Notes: generated from the letters alone by a model not told the origin. A stretch of DNA of 54,549 nt from Pedosphaera sp. (GCA_009695205.1 SIBK01000023.1:1-54549), one strand, 5' to 3'. Positions 35,460 to 44,837 are shown, counted from the stretch's first letter. Made by a program: numbers and translations.

Positions 35460-38400
35460 ATGGCTCAACACTACTGACTGAAGCAACCTGCGACATGCGC
35501 CCGGTTCGGGCTGGCCGGACGAAGCCCAAGTACCCCGGTGTCCGCGTGACCTGCAACGGCAACCAATTGGTCGCGCAACACGTCGAGACGCGCATTACGG
35601 AGGGAGGAGTGTACTATCCCATCACGCCGTCCACCGAGGGGGGGGAAATTTACCAGGCTTCCTATGCGCAGGGCGAACTCAACGTCTGGGGTATCCAGAA
35701 AATCGCCGTTGAGACCGAGGGCGAACACGCGGCACAGGGTGGGGCGACCGCCTTCGCAGTCACGGGGCGCCGCACGGTAAATTTCACTTCCGGTCAGGGC
35801 ATCGTGTATGCGATGGAGCAGTACTACCACGCACCGGGCAAGCTCTCGACGATGGTCATCCAAGTCGGCGCGCGCGCGCTGACAAAGCAGGCGCTAAACG
35901 TCCATTGCGGTCACGACGACTTCTACGCCGCGCTCGACACAGGCTGGACGATGCTGATGGCAAAGGATGCCCAACAGGCCGCCGACCAGGGCATCATTCT
36001 CCGCAAGGTCAATGAGTTGTCCCTGAATCCAGGGATGAACATTCAGGACGGCATGCTCACCACGCATTCGGAGCGCATGTATCTCGCTCCCGAGGCCGAG
36101 CTGCTCCGCGAGTTTCTCGGCGCGCCGGATGACATGATTGATTGCCCCACGCCCGCGCAACGAGAGCTGTTTGGCCCGAAACGCCGCCGCCTGCCGCAGA
36201 TGATGGATCTCAAAAATCCTATCCTGCTCGGCCCCGTTCAGAACCAGGAGCATCACATGAACGGCGTTGTCGCGCGCCGGAACAATTTTAACGAACCCAT
36301 CCTTGGCTTACTCGAAGAGGCTTACGCTGAGTTCGGCCGGCTCACGGGCCGGCACTACGGTCTGCTCACGGAATATAAGACCGAGGACGCCGAGACCGTG
36401 TTCGTCTCGCTCGGTTGCGCGTCAGACAACATCGAGGCCGCGTGCGATTTTCTGCGCGAGCAGCGCGACGCGACGGTCGGCTCGATTCACATTAACGTCC
36501 TCCGCCCGTTCCCAGAGGCCGCCGTCATTAATGCGCTGCGTGGCAAGAAGAATGTCATCATCCTCGAACGTACGGACGAAGGTCTCTCGGGCGACAACCC
36601 GCTTGCGCGCGACATCCGCGTGGCCCTCGGCAAGGCCAACGAGGCTGTCAAATTCGGCGGTGTGCTGCCGGAACTCACGCCGGAGGAAACTCCGCGCCTT
36701 TTTCGCGGCGCTTACGGCATTGGTTCGCGCGATTTTCGTCCGGAACATACGCTCGGCGCGTATGAATTTGCCACCGGCCAAGGCCAACGCGCGGATGGCA
36801 AGAGTGCCGCGGATGGCGAGACGTATTTTGTGCTCGGCGTGAACCACCCCTACGCGGTCATCAGCAAGGCGACGCCCTCGTTGTTGCCCGACAAGGCCAT
36901 CGCAGTGCGATTCCACTCCATCGGGGGTTGGGGAATGATTACGACGGGCAAGAACCTTGGCGAACTCGTCGGCGATTTCGGCGAATACATTTCTGAGCGC
37001 GATGCGGTGCGAGATGACGACGGATTTCTTGTGGAGAAGTTGTTCATCATGGCGAATCCGAAATACGGCTCGGAGAAGAAGGGCGCGCCCACGAATTATT
37101 ACCTCACCCTCGCGCCTCAGCCCATCAAGGTGAACTGCGAGTTGAATCACGTGGACGTGGTACTCTGCTGCGACCCAAAGGCGTTCACGCATACCAATCC
37201 GCTCGATGGGTTGAAGAAAGGCGGCAGCTTCGTCTGGGAATCGAGTGACACAGCGGAAACCGCCTGGACGCGCATTCCCGCAAAACACCGGCAATTCGTG
37301 AAGGAGAATAACATCCGCGTGTTCATCCTTCCTGGCTTCGACATCGCGCGGAGGGCAACGAACAAGCCCGAGTTGCAGCTGCGCATGCAGGGTAATTCAT
37401 TTCTGGGCGCGTTCTTCCGCGTCAGTCCTTTCCTCCAGGAGTTCGACATCAGCGAGGAAAAATTCCACGAGAGCGTGCGGAAGCAGTATCAGAAGAAGTT
37501 CGGGCGCTTCGGGGACGCCGTGGTCACCTCGAACATGGAGGTGATGGAGCAGGGTTTCGCGCGTGTGCAAGAAATCCAATACGGCGAATCCACAGCCGCC
37601 GACCGTTCTTCCATGCGTAATCCGCCTGTGGCACCGCTCGGCGAGCACCACCTGCTCCCGACCGCTGGCTGCGGTTCGGCGTGCAAGGGCGTTCCCGCGC
37701 CGCTGGCTCAAGGCGTCCGCGCGCCGTTCCAGATGCTGGCCAAGTTCGATAGCGAATTCCGCGCGGGCCTCGGCTACCACCAGCCGGCGGGCGCGTTTGC
37801 CTCGGTCGGCGTAATGGGGCCGGGCACGGGCGCGACTCAGTCCAAGTATAACGCGCGCCGTGAGACGCCGGTCTATATCGCGGAGAATTGCACGCAATGC
37901 ATGGAATGCATCACCGCGTGCCCCGACACCGCGCTCCCGAACACGTCGCAGGAAATTTCCACCGTGCTCAGGACCGCCGCGATAAATTACGTGAGCGACC
38001 TCGCTGAGCGGAAAAAACTGGTCGTGGAAATTCCCGGCATCGAACAGCGAGCCCGCGCGAAGATGAGCGATTCGGTGAAGACTCGATCGAACCTGCCGTT
38101 CAAGGACATCATTCGCGACGAAGTCAACGGGCTCGCGGGTATTGAGGACAAATCCAAGGCGGAATTCACCGGCATCATCGAGAAACTGCCACTCGCCTAC
38201 AGCAATGTTCCCGCGATCTTCCGGTCCCTCGAACAAAAGACGCCCGGCGCGGGTGGTGTGTTTTCCATTTTCGTCAGCGACCTCTGCAAGGGCTGCGGCG
38301 AATGCGTGCAGGTCTGCGGAGACCACGACGCTCTGCGCATGACGACCGAGACGGAGGAGTTAAACGCGGACTTGACGACCGCACAGATTTTCTCGCGCCT

Positions 38401-40207
38401 CCTGCCCGATACCCCCCAGAAGTTTCTCGGTCTCTACAACGACTCCGACGCCGCAAACTCGCGCGAAGCCGCTCTACGCAATCACCTCATGGTGCGACGT
38501 AATTACGAGGCGCTCGTCTCCGGCGACGGTGCCTGCGCCGGCTGCGGCGAGAAGAGCATCCTGCGCGCGTGCGCCAGTGTAACCGAGGCCTACATGCGCC
38601 CGCTCTACCACAGGAAGGCGGACCGTCTCCGCGCAAAGGCGAACCGCCTGGAGAATGAAGGCGCGGAGAAACTCGCCGCACTCAAGGCTCGCAGCGAGGC
38701 GGAGTATCAGTTGTTTCGCAAGACCTTTGCCCATGTCATCGCCGGCCTCGGGGGCGAAAACGACGAAGACACCGCCAGGCGAATCGCCGATTATGAGTCC
38801 AAGCAGGGCATGATCAGCGACGCCCAGCTCATCAGCGGCATCGTGGCCGTGCTGCGCCAGGACGCCTTCAACCATCGTGATCTCCAATCCGTGGATGGTC
38901 GCCGCGCCAATGGCATGTCCGTGATGATGATGGGCGCCAGCACCGGATGTAACACGGTCTATGGCTCCACTCCGCCCTCCAATCCGCATCCGTATCCGTG
39001 GATGAACTCACTTTTCCAGGACGGCGCGACCATTTCGTGGCTGCTGGCCGAATCGCTCATTCTCAACCACGCGCGCCGTTCCGTGGTTCCAGAGCGATTG
39101 ACGGACGCGCTGCTCGATCGCACCGAACAGATCGCGAGCGAGGCGGAGTACTTCACGCTCACGCATCTCGAAGACACGCTCATGACCGACCAGGAAATTC
39201 GCGAATTGCCGAAGATGTGGGTCATCGGCGGCGACGGTGCGCTCGGCGACATCGGTTTCCAAAACGTTTCGAAGGTGATTCTGCAAAACCGGCCGAATGT
39301 GAAGATCCTGATGCTCGACACCCAGGTTTACTCCAACACCGGCGGCCAGAACTCTGATTCATCCACCATGCTCGGGGGCTACGACATGAACCAGTTCGGC
39401 ATCGCATCCCAGGGCAAACTCATTGAGAAGAAGAACGTCGCCGAAGCGTTCACCAGCGGCCACGGCTCACCGTACGTGGCGCAAGTTTCTGTCGCAAACT
39501 CCGCGAAGCTCTACAAATCGATGCTGGATGGCCTCGAGTATCGCGGCACCGCGTTCTTCCAGTGTTATACCACGTGCCAACCCGAGCACGGTGTCGGCGA
39601 CAACATGAGCGCCGACCAGGCCAAAATGGTCCGCGACGCCCGCGGCATGCCGGAGTTCGTCTTCAACCCACGCAAGGGCGAAACTTCGCAGGAGGCCTTT
39701 GACCTCAAGGGCAATCCGAATCAAGACCGGGACTGGTGGCGCACGAAATTTGCGGCCACCGGCGAGGAATACAACTTCAACGTCGCGCACTGGGCGTTGT
39801 CCGAAGGCCGTTTCCGCAAGCACGTGAAAAGCATTACCGAGGACGAAGCGCAGAAGCTCGTCCATTTCGATGACATGCTCCTCTTCATTACGCAAGACGA
39901 CGTCATTCACCGCCGGGTTTTCGACCAGAGCCACCGCAGCTTTGTACCGAATTTCGGTTGTGCCATAAAAGCTGAGGTGAACGGAAAGCTAAAGCACTAC
40001 GCCGTGTCGCGGCAGATGGTCCTATTCGCTGTCGAGCGCCGCAAAGCATGGCGCATGCTCCAAAGCAAGGCCGGCGTCGTCAACAAGGACTATCTCGTCC
40101 AAAAAGCTATTCTAGGCCGGTTGGACAAGGGAGAACTCGCGCTGGCTGACGCCAAGCCGAAGGCGGGTGAACTTCAGGCGGCGGAATTGGCCAAATTGAA
40201 ACCATAA
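35456..40207 (+). CDS. nifJ: giant pyruvate:ferredoxin (2-oxoacid) oxidoreductase
   Basis: A TPP- and Fe-S-dependent single-chain oxidoreductase of the PFOR family: 2-oxoacid + CoA to acyl-CoA + CO2 + reduced ferredoxin. From the ATG at 35456 it has 1583 aa (usual 1170-1200); an upstream ATG at 35435 would add seven. Residue numbers here count from 35435. Domain I contains GGVYYPITPSTEGGE (57-71). Domain II is about 320-400 (FVSLGCASDNIEA; the domain end ERTDEGLSGDNPL). The gamma domain begins AVRFHSIGGWGMITTGKNLG (490). The first cluster is CTQCMECITACP (819-830), the second CKGCGECVQVCG (951-962), about 120 residues further and more widely spaced than usual. The TPP domain has GDGACAGCGEK (1030), GASTGCNTVYGSTPP (1167) and WVIGGDGALGDIGFQN (1262). 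An about 100-residue charged, coiled-coil-like insert (1058-1155) splits it. Substrate could differ from pyruvate. Confidence 0.9.
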   Translation: MNGSTLLTEATCDMRPVRAGRTKPKYPGVRVTCNGNQLVAQHVETRITEGGVYYPITPSTEGGEIYQASYAQGELNVWGIQKIAVETEGEHAAQGGATAFAVTGRRTVNFTSGQGIVYAMEQYYHAPGKLSTMVIQVGARALTKQALNVHCGHDDFYAALDTGWTMLMAKDAQQAADQGIILRKVNELSLNPGMNIQDGMLTTHSERMYLAPEAELLREFLGAPDDMIDCPTPAQRELFGPKRRRLPQMMDLKNPILLGPVQNQEHHMNGVVARRNNFNEPILGLLEEAYAEFGRLTGRHYGLLTEYKTEDAETVFVSLGCASDNIEAACDFLREQRDATVGSIHINVLRPFPEAAVINALRGKKNVIILERTDEGLSGDNPLARDIRVALGKANEAVKFGGVLPELTPEETPRLFRGAYGIGSRDFRPEHTLGAYEFATGQGQRADGKSAADGETYFVLGVNHPYAVISKATPSLLPDKAIAVRFHSIGGWGMITTGKNLGELVGDFGEYISERDAVRDDDGFLVEKLFIMANPKYGSEKKGAPTNYYLTLAPQPIKVNCELNHVDVVLCCDPKAFTHTNPLDGLKKGGSFVWESSDTAETAWTRIPAKHRQFVKENNIRVFILPGFDIARRATNKPELQLRMQGNSFLGAFFRVSPFLQEFDISEEKFHESVRKQYQKKFGRFGDAVVTSNMEVMEQGFARVQEIQYGESTAADRSSMRNPPVAPLGEHHLLPTAGCGSACKGVPAPLAQGVRAPFQMLAKFDSEFRAGLGYHQPAGAFASVGVMGPGTGATQSKYNARRETPVYIAENCTQCMECITACPDTALPNTSQEISTVLRTAAINYVSDLAERKKLVVEIPGIEQRARAKMSDSVKTRSNLPFKDIIRDEVNGLAGIEDKSKAEFTGIIEKLPLAYSNVPAIFRSLEQKTPGAGGVFSIFVSDLCKGCGECVQVCGDHDALRMTTETEELNADLTTAQIFSRLLPDTPQKFLGLYNDSDAANSREAALRNHLMVRRNYEALVSGDGACAGCGEKSILRACASVTEAYMRPLYHRKADRLRAKANRLENEGAEKLAALKARSEAEYQLFRKTFAHVIAGLGGENDEDTARRIADYESKQGMISDAQLISGIVAVLRQDAFNHRDLQSVDGRRANGMSVMMMGASTGCNTVYGSTPPSNPHPYPWMNSLFQDGATISWLLAESLILNHARRSVVPERLTDALLDRTEQIASEAEYFTLTHLEDTLMTDQEIRELPKMWVIGGDGALGDIGFQNVSKVILQNRPNVKILMLDTQVYSNTGGQNSDSSTMLGGYDMNQFGIASQGKLIEKKNVAEAFTSGHGSPYVAQVSVANSAKLYKSMLDGLEYRGTAFFQCYTTCQPEHGVGDNMSADQAKMVRDARGMPEFVFNPRKGETSQEAFDLKGNPNQDRDWWRTKFAATGEEYNFNVAHWALSEGRFRKHVKSITEDEAQKLVHFDDMLLFITQDDVIHRRVFDQSHRSFVPNFGCAIKAEVNGKLKHYAVSRQMVLFAVERRKAWRMLQSKAGVVNKDYLVQKAILGRLDKGELALADAKPKAGELQAAELAKLKP

Positions 40208-40208
40208 A

Positions 40209-40227
40209 CCCCTTCCAAAGGGATTTT
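40209..40227 (+). terminator. weak terminator after the PFOR-like gene
   Basis: CCCTT-CCA-AAGGG forms a 5-bp stem followed by ATTTTG, starting right after the TAA. The stem is short and the T-run has only four residues, so it is a modest candidate. Confidence 0.4.
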
Positions 40228-40287
40228 GCCTTCCCTACCGACATAACTGAGGTTGGGAGCCTGGCGTCGATCAATGATTGATCCGAT

Positions 40288-41040
40288 TCATTGCTTCCGC
40301 GTCTTGCCCGTGAGATCCCCATCGTCCCAGCCCCGCCGACTGTGATACGCCCACCAGTCTATCTCATCAGGCGACCGTTTCTCCAGGCCGGCGTGCCCGT
40401 CGGCGAAAACGAGGTTGATACTATCCTTGTGAGCCGAACGAAGCGGTTCCCAATAAGGCATCTCCCATAAAAGAACGGCTCGCGACGAGCTGGCGGCGCT
40501 TGTGGTCTTTCGACCGCTCACTGGGCGATCTGTGATATAGGCGGCGCCTGCTTTATCCAGATAGATATGATTCCACACATAGGTCACGTTATCGTTGTCT
40601 CGATAGAACGTCGCGACGGCACTGAGGGTGTTACCGATCTGTGGGTCGATCAGCTTCGCGGCGGTAGGGCACGTATAGGTGCCCTTTGAGGGCGGACTTC
40701 TGACCACGGCGGTGTAATTCGTGGGTTTGTTCGCATTGGTACCAATGACGGATACAAGGAGATCCGGCAGCCACTTACCCTCCACATTCAATGCATGGTC
40801 ACCGCCCCACCGGCGCCCCCAATTGCGGCAAAGGGGGAATCTATCCTGCGAGTCGTTTGCGTACATCATCACCCCGAGCCCGATCTGTTTCTGGTTGTTC
40901 AGGCAATAGGACTTTTCGGCCTGCGACTTCGCCCGTGCCAAAGCGGGAAGGAGCATCGAAGCGAGGATCGCGATAATGGCAATGACAACGAGCAGTTCGA
41001 TAAGGGTAAACCCCGCAGTTCGACAGGAAGAAGTTTTCAT
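40288..41040 (-). CDS. type II secretion-like prepilin-domain protein (H-X9-DG)
   Basis: A 250-aa protein with a class III signal, [24 protein letters not shown], which the prepilin peptidase cuts after Gly. The helix continues into [21 protein letters not shown], the usual follow-on. Near the end, [12 protein letters not shown] fits the H-X9-DG motif exactly (His, nine residues, Asp-Gly). This family is greatly expanded in Planctomycetes and Verrucomicrobiota. It is probably a pseudopilin-like envelope protein. The gene is monocistronic and convergent with the PFOR-like gene, 80 nt away. Confidence 0.92.
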   Translation of the reverse strand: MKTSSCRTAGFTLIELLVVIAIIAILASMLLPALARAKSQAEKSYCLNNQKQIGLGVMMYANDSQDRFPLCRNWGRRWGGDHALNVEGKWLPDLLVSVIGTNANKPTNYTAVVRSPPSKGTYTCPTAAKLIDPQIGNTLSAVATFYRDNDNVTYVWNHIYLDKAGAAYITDRPVSGRKTTSAASSSRAVLLWEMPYWEPLRSAHKDSINLVFADGHAGLEKRSPDEIDWWAYHSRRGWDDGDLTGKTRKQ

Positions 41041-41248
41041 GGTTGATCTTCACGGACAATTCATGAGACATCACCGTTTGTCCAAACAAAATACCAACCT
41101 GACCGTCCGTACAATTTGTTGCAGAAGGATTTTGAGACTCGTTGTGAGGAGTGGCCTGGGCAATCGACAGAAATTAGATCAACTGCCGGCGCGCGCGGGA
41201 CAACTTGTTCCGCATGCACCCCATCTCCATGAACCGTCGCCCCGTAGT

Positions 41249-41266
41249 CGCGGACGGGAGTCCGCG
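41249..41266. repeat. dispersed hairpin repeat, family 1
   Basis: CGCGGAC-GGGA-GTCCGCG is preceded by ATGAACCGTCGCCCCGTAGT from 41229. It is the same unit as at 52562 and 52667. It lies in the 458-nt gap between two divergent genes. Confidence 0.75.
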
Positions 41267-41299
41267 TCCGGAGATTGGCCATTCAGGAACCGGGCACCC

Positions 41300-41348
41300 C
41301 AGCGGGCCGCAATAGTTTAGCCCTAGGCTGGATTCTCGCGGCCCGTTG
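41300..41348. repeat. intergenic stem-loop
   Basis: CAGCGGGCCGC pairs with GCGGCCCGTTG (10 of 11 bp, or 11 counting a G-T pair) across a 27-nt loop that itself contains AGCCCTAGGCT. There is no T-run. It lies between the two family 1 hairpins. Confidence 0.45.
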
Positions 41349-41384
41349 GGCCGTGAATGTTGCCAGGAATGGCGAATCTTCAGT

Positions 41385-41401
41385 CGCGGACGGCAGTCCG
41401 C
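41385..41401. repeat. dispersed hairpin repeat, family 1, truncated
   Basis: AGTCGCGGACGGCAGTCCGC is the family 1 hairpin without its leading CCCGT. It lies about 100 nt before the histone-deacetylase-family gene. Confidence 0.7.
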
Positions 41402-41498
41402 TCAAATTTCTTACCTGTAGCGGCACCAGGAAAAAACCTCCGTTCACCTGAACCAAAACGATATCGCGTCGGACCGCCGAATGTTTCATTCTGTCCCC

Positions 41499-42362
41499 AT
41501 GATCATCATCACCGATCCACGGTGTACCGAGTATCGAACGTTGGGACATCCCGAAAAGCCGACGCGCGTATCCCGGACGGTCGACGCACTCCGAAACCAA
41601 AAGGTGCTTTCGATCGAATGGGTCGAGCCTGAACTCGCACAAGACACCCAACTATTGCGAGCCCACCCGCAGAGCCATCTCGACCGGCTTCGTGTCCCCC
41701 AGGATTTCGACGGAGATACGACAGCGCATCCCGGCATCGATGAACACGCACGCCGCAGCGTCGCGGGTGGTCTAAGGGCGGTTGAAGTCGCGCGTCGAGG
41801 AGAGATTCCCTTCAGTCTCCTCCGTCCACCGGGCCACCACGCGACAAAGAATCAAGCGATGGGCTTTTGCTATCTAAGTTCGATGGCGATCGCCGTATTG
41901 GAGGCACTTGCCACCGGTTCAAAACGCGTAGCGGTTCTCGATTTTGATGTGCATCACGGGAACGGCACCGAGGACGTGTTGCGGGACCAGCCGGGCGCCT
42001 TGTTTTGTTCCATACATCAACATCCGTGTTACCCGGGGACAGGGACCACGAATATCGGCAGCAATTGTTTCAACTACCCGCTCGTTCCCGCCACACCGCG
42101 GGCGAACTGGATGAGAACCATTCTCCAGGCCCTGGAACGGATTGCCGCTTTCAAACCGGATCTCATCGGCGTGAGTGCCGGATTCGACGCCTATGCCCGA
42201 GATCCCCTCGCCAACGGCACACTTGAGAAAGAAGATTTCCGATCGATCGGGGCGGAGCTAAGGAAGCTGTCGATTCCAACTTTCAGCATCCTTGAAGGCG
42301 GCTATAGCGTTGATCTTCCTGAACTGATTCTCCACTACCTTCTCGGCCTGGCTGGTAAGTGA
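41499..42362 (+). CDS. histone deacetylase family (acetylpolyamine/acuC-like) amidohydrolase
   Basis: A 287-aa zinc deacetylase of the arginase/HDAC fold, from the ATG at 41499 (MIIITDPRCTEY); a start six codons earlier is possible. The catalytic pair is in LLRPPGHHATKNQ, the metal ligands in VLDFDVHHGNGTEDV and in SAGFDAYARDPL, and the late Gly-Gly-Tyr in ILEGGYSV. All catalytic residues are present. Bacterial members deacetylate polyamines, lysines or small amides. It is followed 6 nt later by a MidA-type methyltransferase, so the two probably share a transcript. The substrate is unknown. Confidence 0.9.
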   Translation: MIIITDPRCTEYRTLGHPEKPTRVSRTVDALRNQKVLSIEWVEPELAQDTQLLRAHPQSHLDRLRVPQDFDGDTTAHPGIDEHARRSVAGGLRAVEVARRGEIPFSLLRPPGHHATKNQAMGFCYLSSMAIAVLEALATGSKRVAVLDFDVHHGNGTEDVLRDQPGALFCSIHQHPCYPGTGTTNIGSNCFNYPLVPATPRANWMRTILQALERIAAFKPDLIGVSAGFDAYARDPLANGTLEKEDFRSIGAELRKLSIPTFSILEGGYSVDLPELILHYLLGLAGK

Positions 42363-42368
42363 AAGACA

Positions 42369-43499
42369 ATGATGTCGCCGCTCAGCCGCCGAATGGCGGA
42401 CGAAATCGCCGCAAGCGGTGGTGTCCTCCGTTTCGATCGTTTCATGGCGCGCGCCCTCTATGAACCAGGGCTTGGGTATTACGAAAGACCCGATACAAAC
42501 GTCGGGCGCCGGGGGGATTTTTTTACCAGTGTCGCCGTCGGCGCCGTATTTGGGGAGCTGCTCGCCTTTCAATTCTCGCGCTGGTGCGACGCGCTAAGGT
42601 CGCCAGCCGCTGAACCCCTGCGACTGGTGGAGGCCGGAGGCCATGACGGTCAGCTCGCTGAAGACATACTGTCCTGGCTTCAAGAATGGAGGCCCGATCT
42701 TCAGGAGAAATTTCGCTATACCCTGATCGATCCGTCCCCCATCCGGCAGGCACGGCAACGTGCGCGGCTTGTTAATTTTGAGGGTCAAGTGGATTGGTGG
42801 GCTGCCATCCAACCGTTCTCCGGCATCGTATTCGCCAATGAACTGCTGGATGCATTCCCCGTCCGCCGATTCGGTTGGGATCGGCCGCAGCGGCGTTGGT
42901 TCGAATGGGGCGTTGCTTCCCGAGACACGGAACCCTTCTTTGTGTGGGCTCGGCTTCCGGGTGGGTTAGACTCGCCAGTCGGATCGCTGCCTGACTCCGT
43001 TCTGGGCATGATCCCGGATGGTTTTATCGTTGAGCAATCGCCCGCCGCCGAAGCGTGGTGGCGGGCGGCCGCCGATTGCCTTACCGATGGATGGCTGGTC
43101 ACGGCTGACTACGGCACTCGGCGGGATCTTCCGCTCGATCCGGATCGGCCCGAGGGAACGCTACGAGGCTACCGCAATCATAAAGTGACGCGGCAAGTTC
43201 TCGATAAACCTGGCGAACAAGACCTCACGGCTCATGTCAACTTTGATCACCTCCGCCAAGCCGGTGAAGCATCGGGTCTGCAGACGGCTTACCTGGAATT
43301 TCAGGAACGGTGGTTGAATCGGATTTTTGCGGCAACGAGCGCCGTGGAAAATTGCTTTACGCCCTGGACTCCCCAACGAGTTCGGCAGTTCCAAACCCTC
43401 ACTCACCCTGGGCACCTTGGCCGGGCATTTTCGGTATTGGTGCAACGGCGCCCGGTGCAACAGCAGTCAGCGATCCTGAATTTACCTCCCATCGAATAA
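42369..43499 (+). CDS. SAM-dependent methyltransferase, MidA/NDUFAF7 family
   Basis: A 376-aa DUF185-type protein-arginine methyltransferase. Conserved parts: FDRFMARALYEPGLGYYERPD, GRRGDFFTSVAVGAVFGELLA, LVEAGGHDGQLAEDIL (SAM loop), the FANELLDAFPVRRF stretch and LVTADYGTRR. Mitochondrial NDUFAF7 dimethylates an arginine of the complex I subunit NDUFS2, the NuoD homologue. The nuo operon is about 8 kb away, which makes the same role possible but unproven; the family is common in bacteria. It is coupled to the HDAC-family gene. The last 101 bases overlap recF on the opposite strand. Confidence 0.88.
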   Translation: MMSPLSRRMADEIAASGGVLRFDRFMARALYEPGLGYYERPDTNVGRRGDFFTSVAVGAVFGELLAFQFSRWCDALRSPAAEPLRLVEAGGHDGQLAEDILSWLQEWRPDLQEKFRYTLIDPSPIRQARQRARLVNFEGQVDWWAAIQPFSGIVFANELLDAFPVRRFGWDRPQRRWFEWGVASRDTEPFFVWARLPGGLDSPVGSLPDSVLGMIPDGFIVEQSPAAEAWWRAAADCLTDGWLVTADYGTRRDLPLDPDRPEGTLRGYRNHKVTRQVLDKPGEQDLTAHVNFDHLRQAGEASGLQTAYLEFQERWLNRIFAATSAVENCFTPWTPQRVRQFQTLTHPGHLGRAFSVLVQRRPVQQQSAILNLPPIE

Positions 43500-44532
43500 T
43501 TTCACGGCCGAGTTCGCGCGGCCAGTTTTCCTCGGTGCACGTCATGAACACCTGGCCGCCTGCTCGATGGGCCTGTTGCAGGAGCGGCACGAGGCCGGCC
43601 CGCCGCTGCGCGTCGAGTTCCCCCATCACATCGTCGATCAACAAGACCGGCGGGGTCCCGTGAATCCCCGAAAGGTACTCCGCCTGTGCCATCTTCAGCG
43701 CGAGGGCAATCGTCCGCTTCTGACCTTCGCTGGTGAACTGAGCCGCCGCCCGATCGTCAAGCATCAGTTCCACATCATCGCGGTGCGGGCCAAGCAGCGT
43801 GGTCCGCAACACCCGTTCCCGTCCCCGGGATTGTCTCAATTCGAGTAGAAAATCGGCTTTAATACAGGGACGATATTCAAGTTTCAAATCTTCGGAATCC
43901 TGCGAGACTCGTCTATGTGCCAGTCGGGCGAGGGGGGAAATGCGGGGAACTAATTCCCGGCGCGCCGACATTAATTCGTTGCCGAGTTCGACAAGGCCGC
44001 GAGTGAACCCATCGAGTTGCGCGTCATCTGCCACGGACTGCTTGAGCAATGCGTTACGGGAGCGCAAGGCCTGGGTGTAGCGGAGCAGCAACGAGAGGTA
44101 CCCGGGGCGCGTTTGCGCGAGAAGGAGATCGAGGAACCGCCGGCGAATCCGCGGAGCACCTTTCACGAGCTGCAAATCTTCTGTGCAAAATACCACCGCA
44201 CGGAGCGTCCCTAGATATTCGCTAAGCTTGCGCACAGGACGCGCATTCAACGTCAATTGCCGCTCGTGCGGCGACCAATACGCCTTGATTTCGTGTTCCC
44301 CTGCCCCGACCACGGTGCCACCCGCGAAGTACCCTTTCGCACCGTGCCGAATCATCTGACCACCACCCACCCCACGAAAAGACCGCAACGTTGCCAACAG
44401 GTAGATTGCCTCAAGAATATTGGTCTTCCCCTGAGCGTTTCGACCGAGGAACAGATGGAATCCGGGCACGAACTCAGCATCCAACTTCGCGTAATTGCGA
44501 AAGTCGCGCAGACGAAGACGGGCGAGATGCAC
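43399..44532 (-). CDS. recF: DNA replication and repair protein RecF
   Basis: A 377-aa SMC-like ATPase that loads RecA at gaps together with RecO and RecR. Walker A is FLGRNAQGKTNILEAI, the signature region is FTSEGQKRTIALALKMAQ, and Walker B is PPVLLIDDVMGELD. DNA-contact motifs such as LRLRDFRNYAKLD and LLGPHRDDVEL are typical. The start is GTG (MHLARLRL). The C-terminal 30 residues (VAPGAVAPIPKMPGQG) are not family-like and lie in the overlap with the convergent methyltransferase gene. There is no dnaN or gyrB beside it, unlike the classic dnaA-dnaN-recF order. Confidence 0.95.
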   Translation of the reverse strand: MHLARLRLRDFRNYAKLDAEFVPGFHLFLGRNAQGKTNILEAIYLLATLRSFRGVGGGQMIRHGAKGYFAGGTVVGAGEHEIKAYWSPHERQLTLNARPVRKLSEYLGTLRAVVFCTEDLQLVKGAPRIRRRFLDLLLAQTRPGYLSLLLRYTQALRSRNALLKQSVADDAQLDGFTRGLVELGNELMSARRELVPRISPLARLAHRRVSQDSEDLKLEYRPCIKADFLLELRQSRGRERVLRTTLLGPHRDDVELMLDDRAAAQFTSEGQKRTIALALKMAQAEYLSGIHGTPPVLLIDDVMGELDAQRRAGLVPLLQQAHRAGGQVFMTCTEENWPRELGREIIRWEVNSGSLTAVAPGAVAPIPKMPGQGAQGE

Positions 44533-44837
44533 ACGGGAGCTTGAGGGTGTCCAGGGTCGATTGTCGAACGGGGAGAAACGAGTGGTAGAGTGGCATGGGC
44601 CATCGCTGGAGACTGATTCTCCCTCTCCAGGGAGAGCGTTCGGGAGAGGTCGGGCGTCTTACTTTTTCCAAATGAGAACTGCTAGTTTTCTGGAGCCACT
44701 GGCCTGGGGAAAACGGTGCCACCGCTACGCTCTGCAACTGGAGTCCAAAACTCCAAAGGGTTTTCCACCGCTTTGAGAGCGTATACAATCGTGCCTTCCA
44801 TTTGACACCTCCCAGTCCATGCGGTTCTCTCTCTTCC
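44533..44837. other. intergenic region between recF and the DsrE-like genes
   Basis: About 305 bases holding two divergent promoters by position. A short mirror-like segment, GGAGTCCAAAACTCC (about 44742-44756), forms a GGAGT/ACTCC stem. No gene or T-run is seen. Confidence 0.4.

Noticed and set aside
37397..38326. 309-codon open frame opposite the PFOR-like gene
   Set aside because: It is antisense to Fe-S cluster motifs of PFOR and has no domain of its own.
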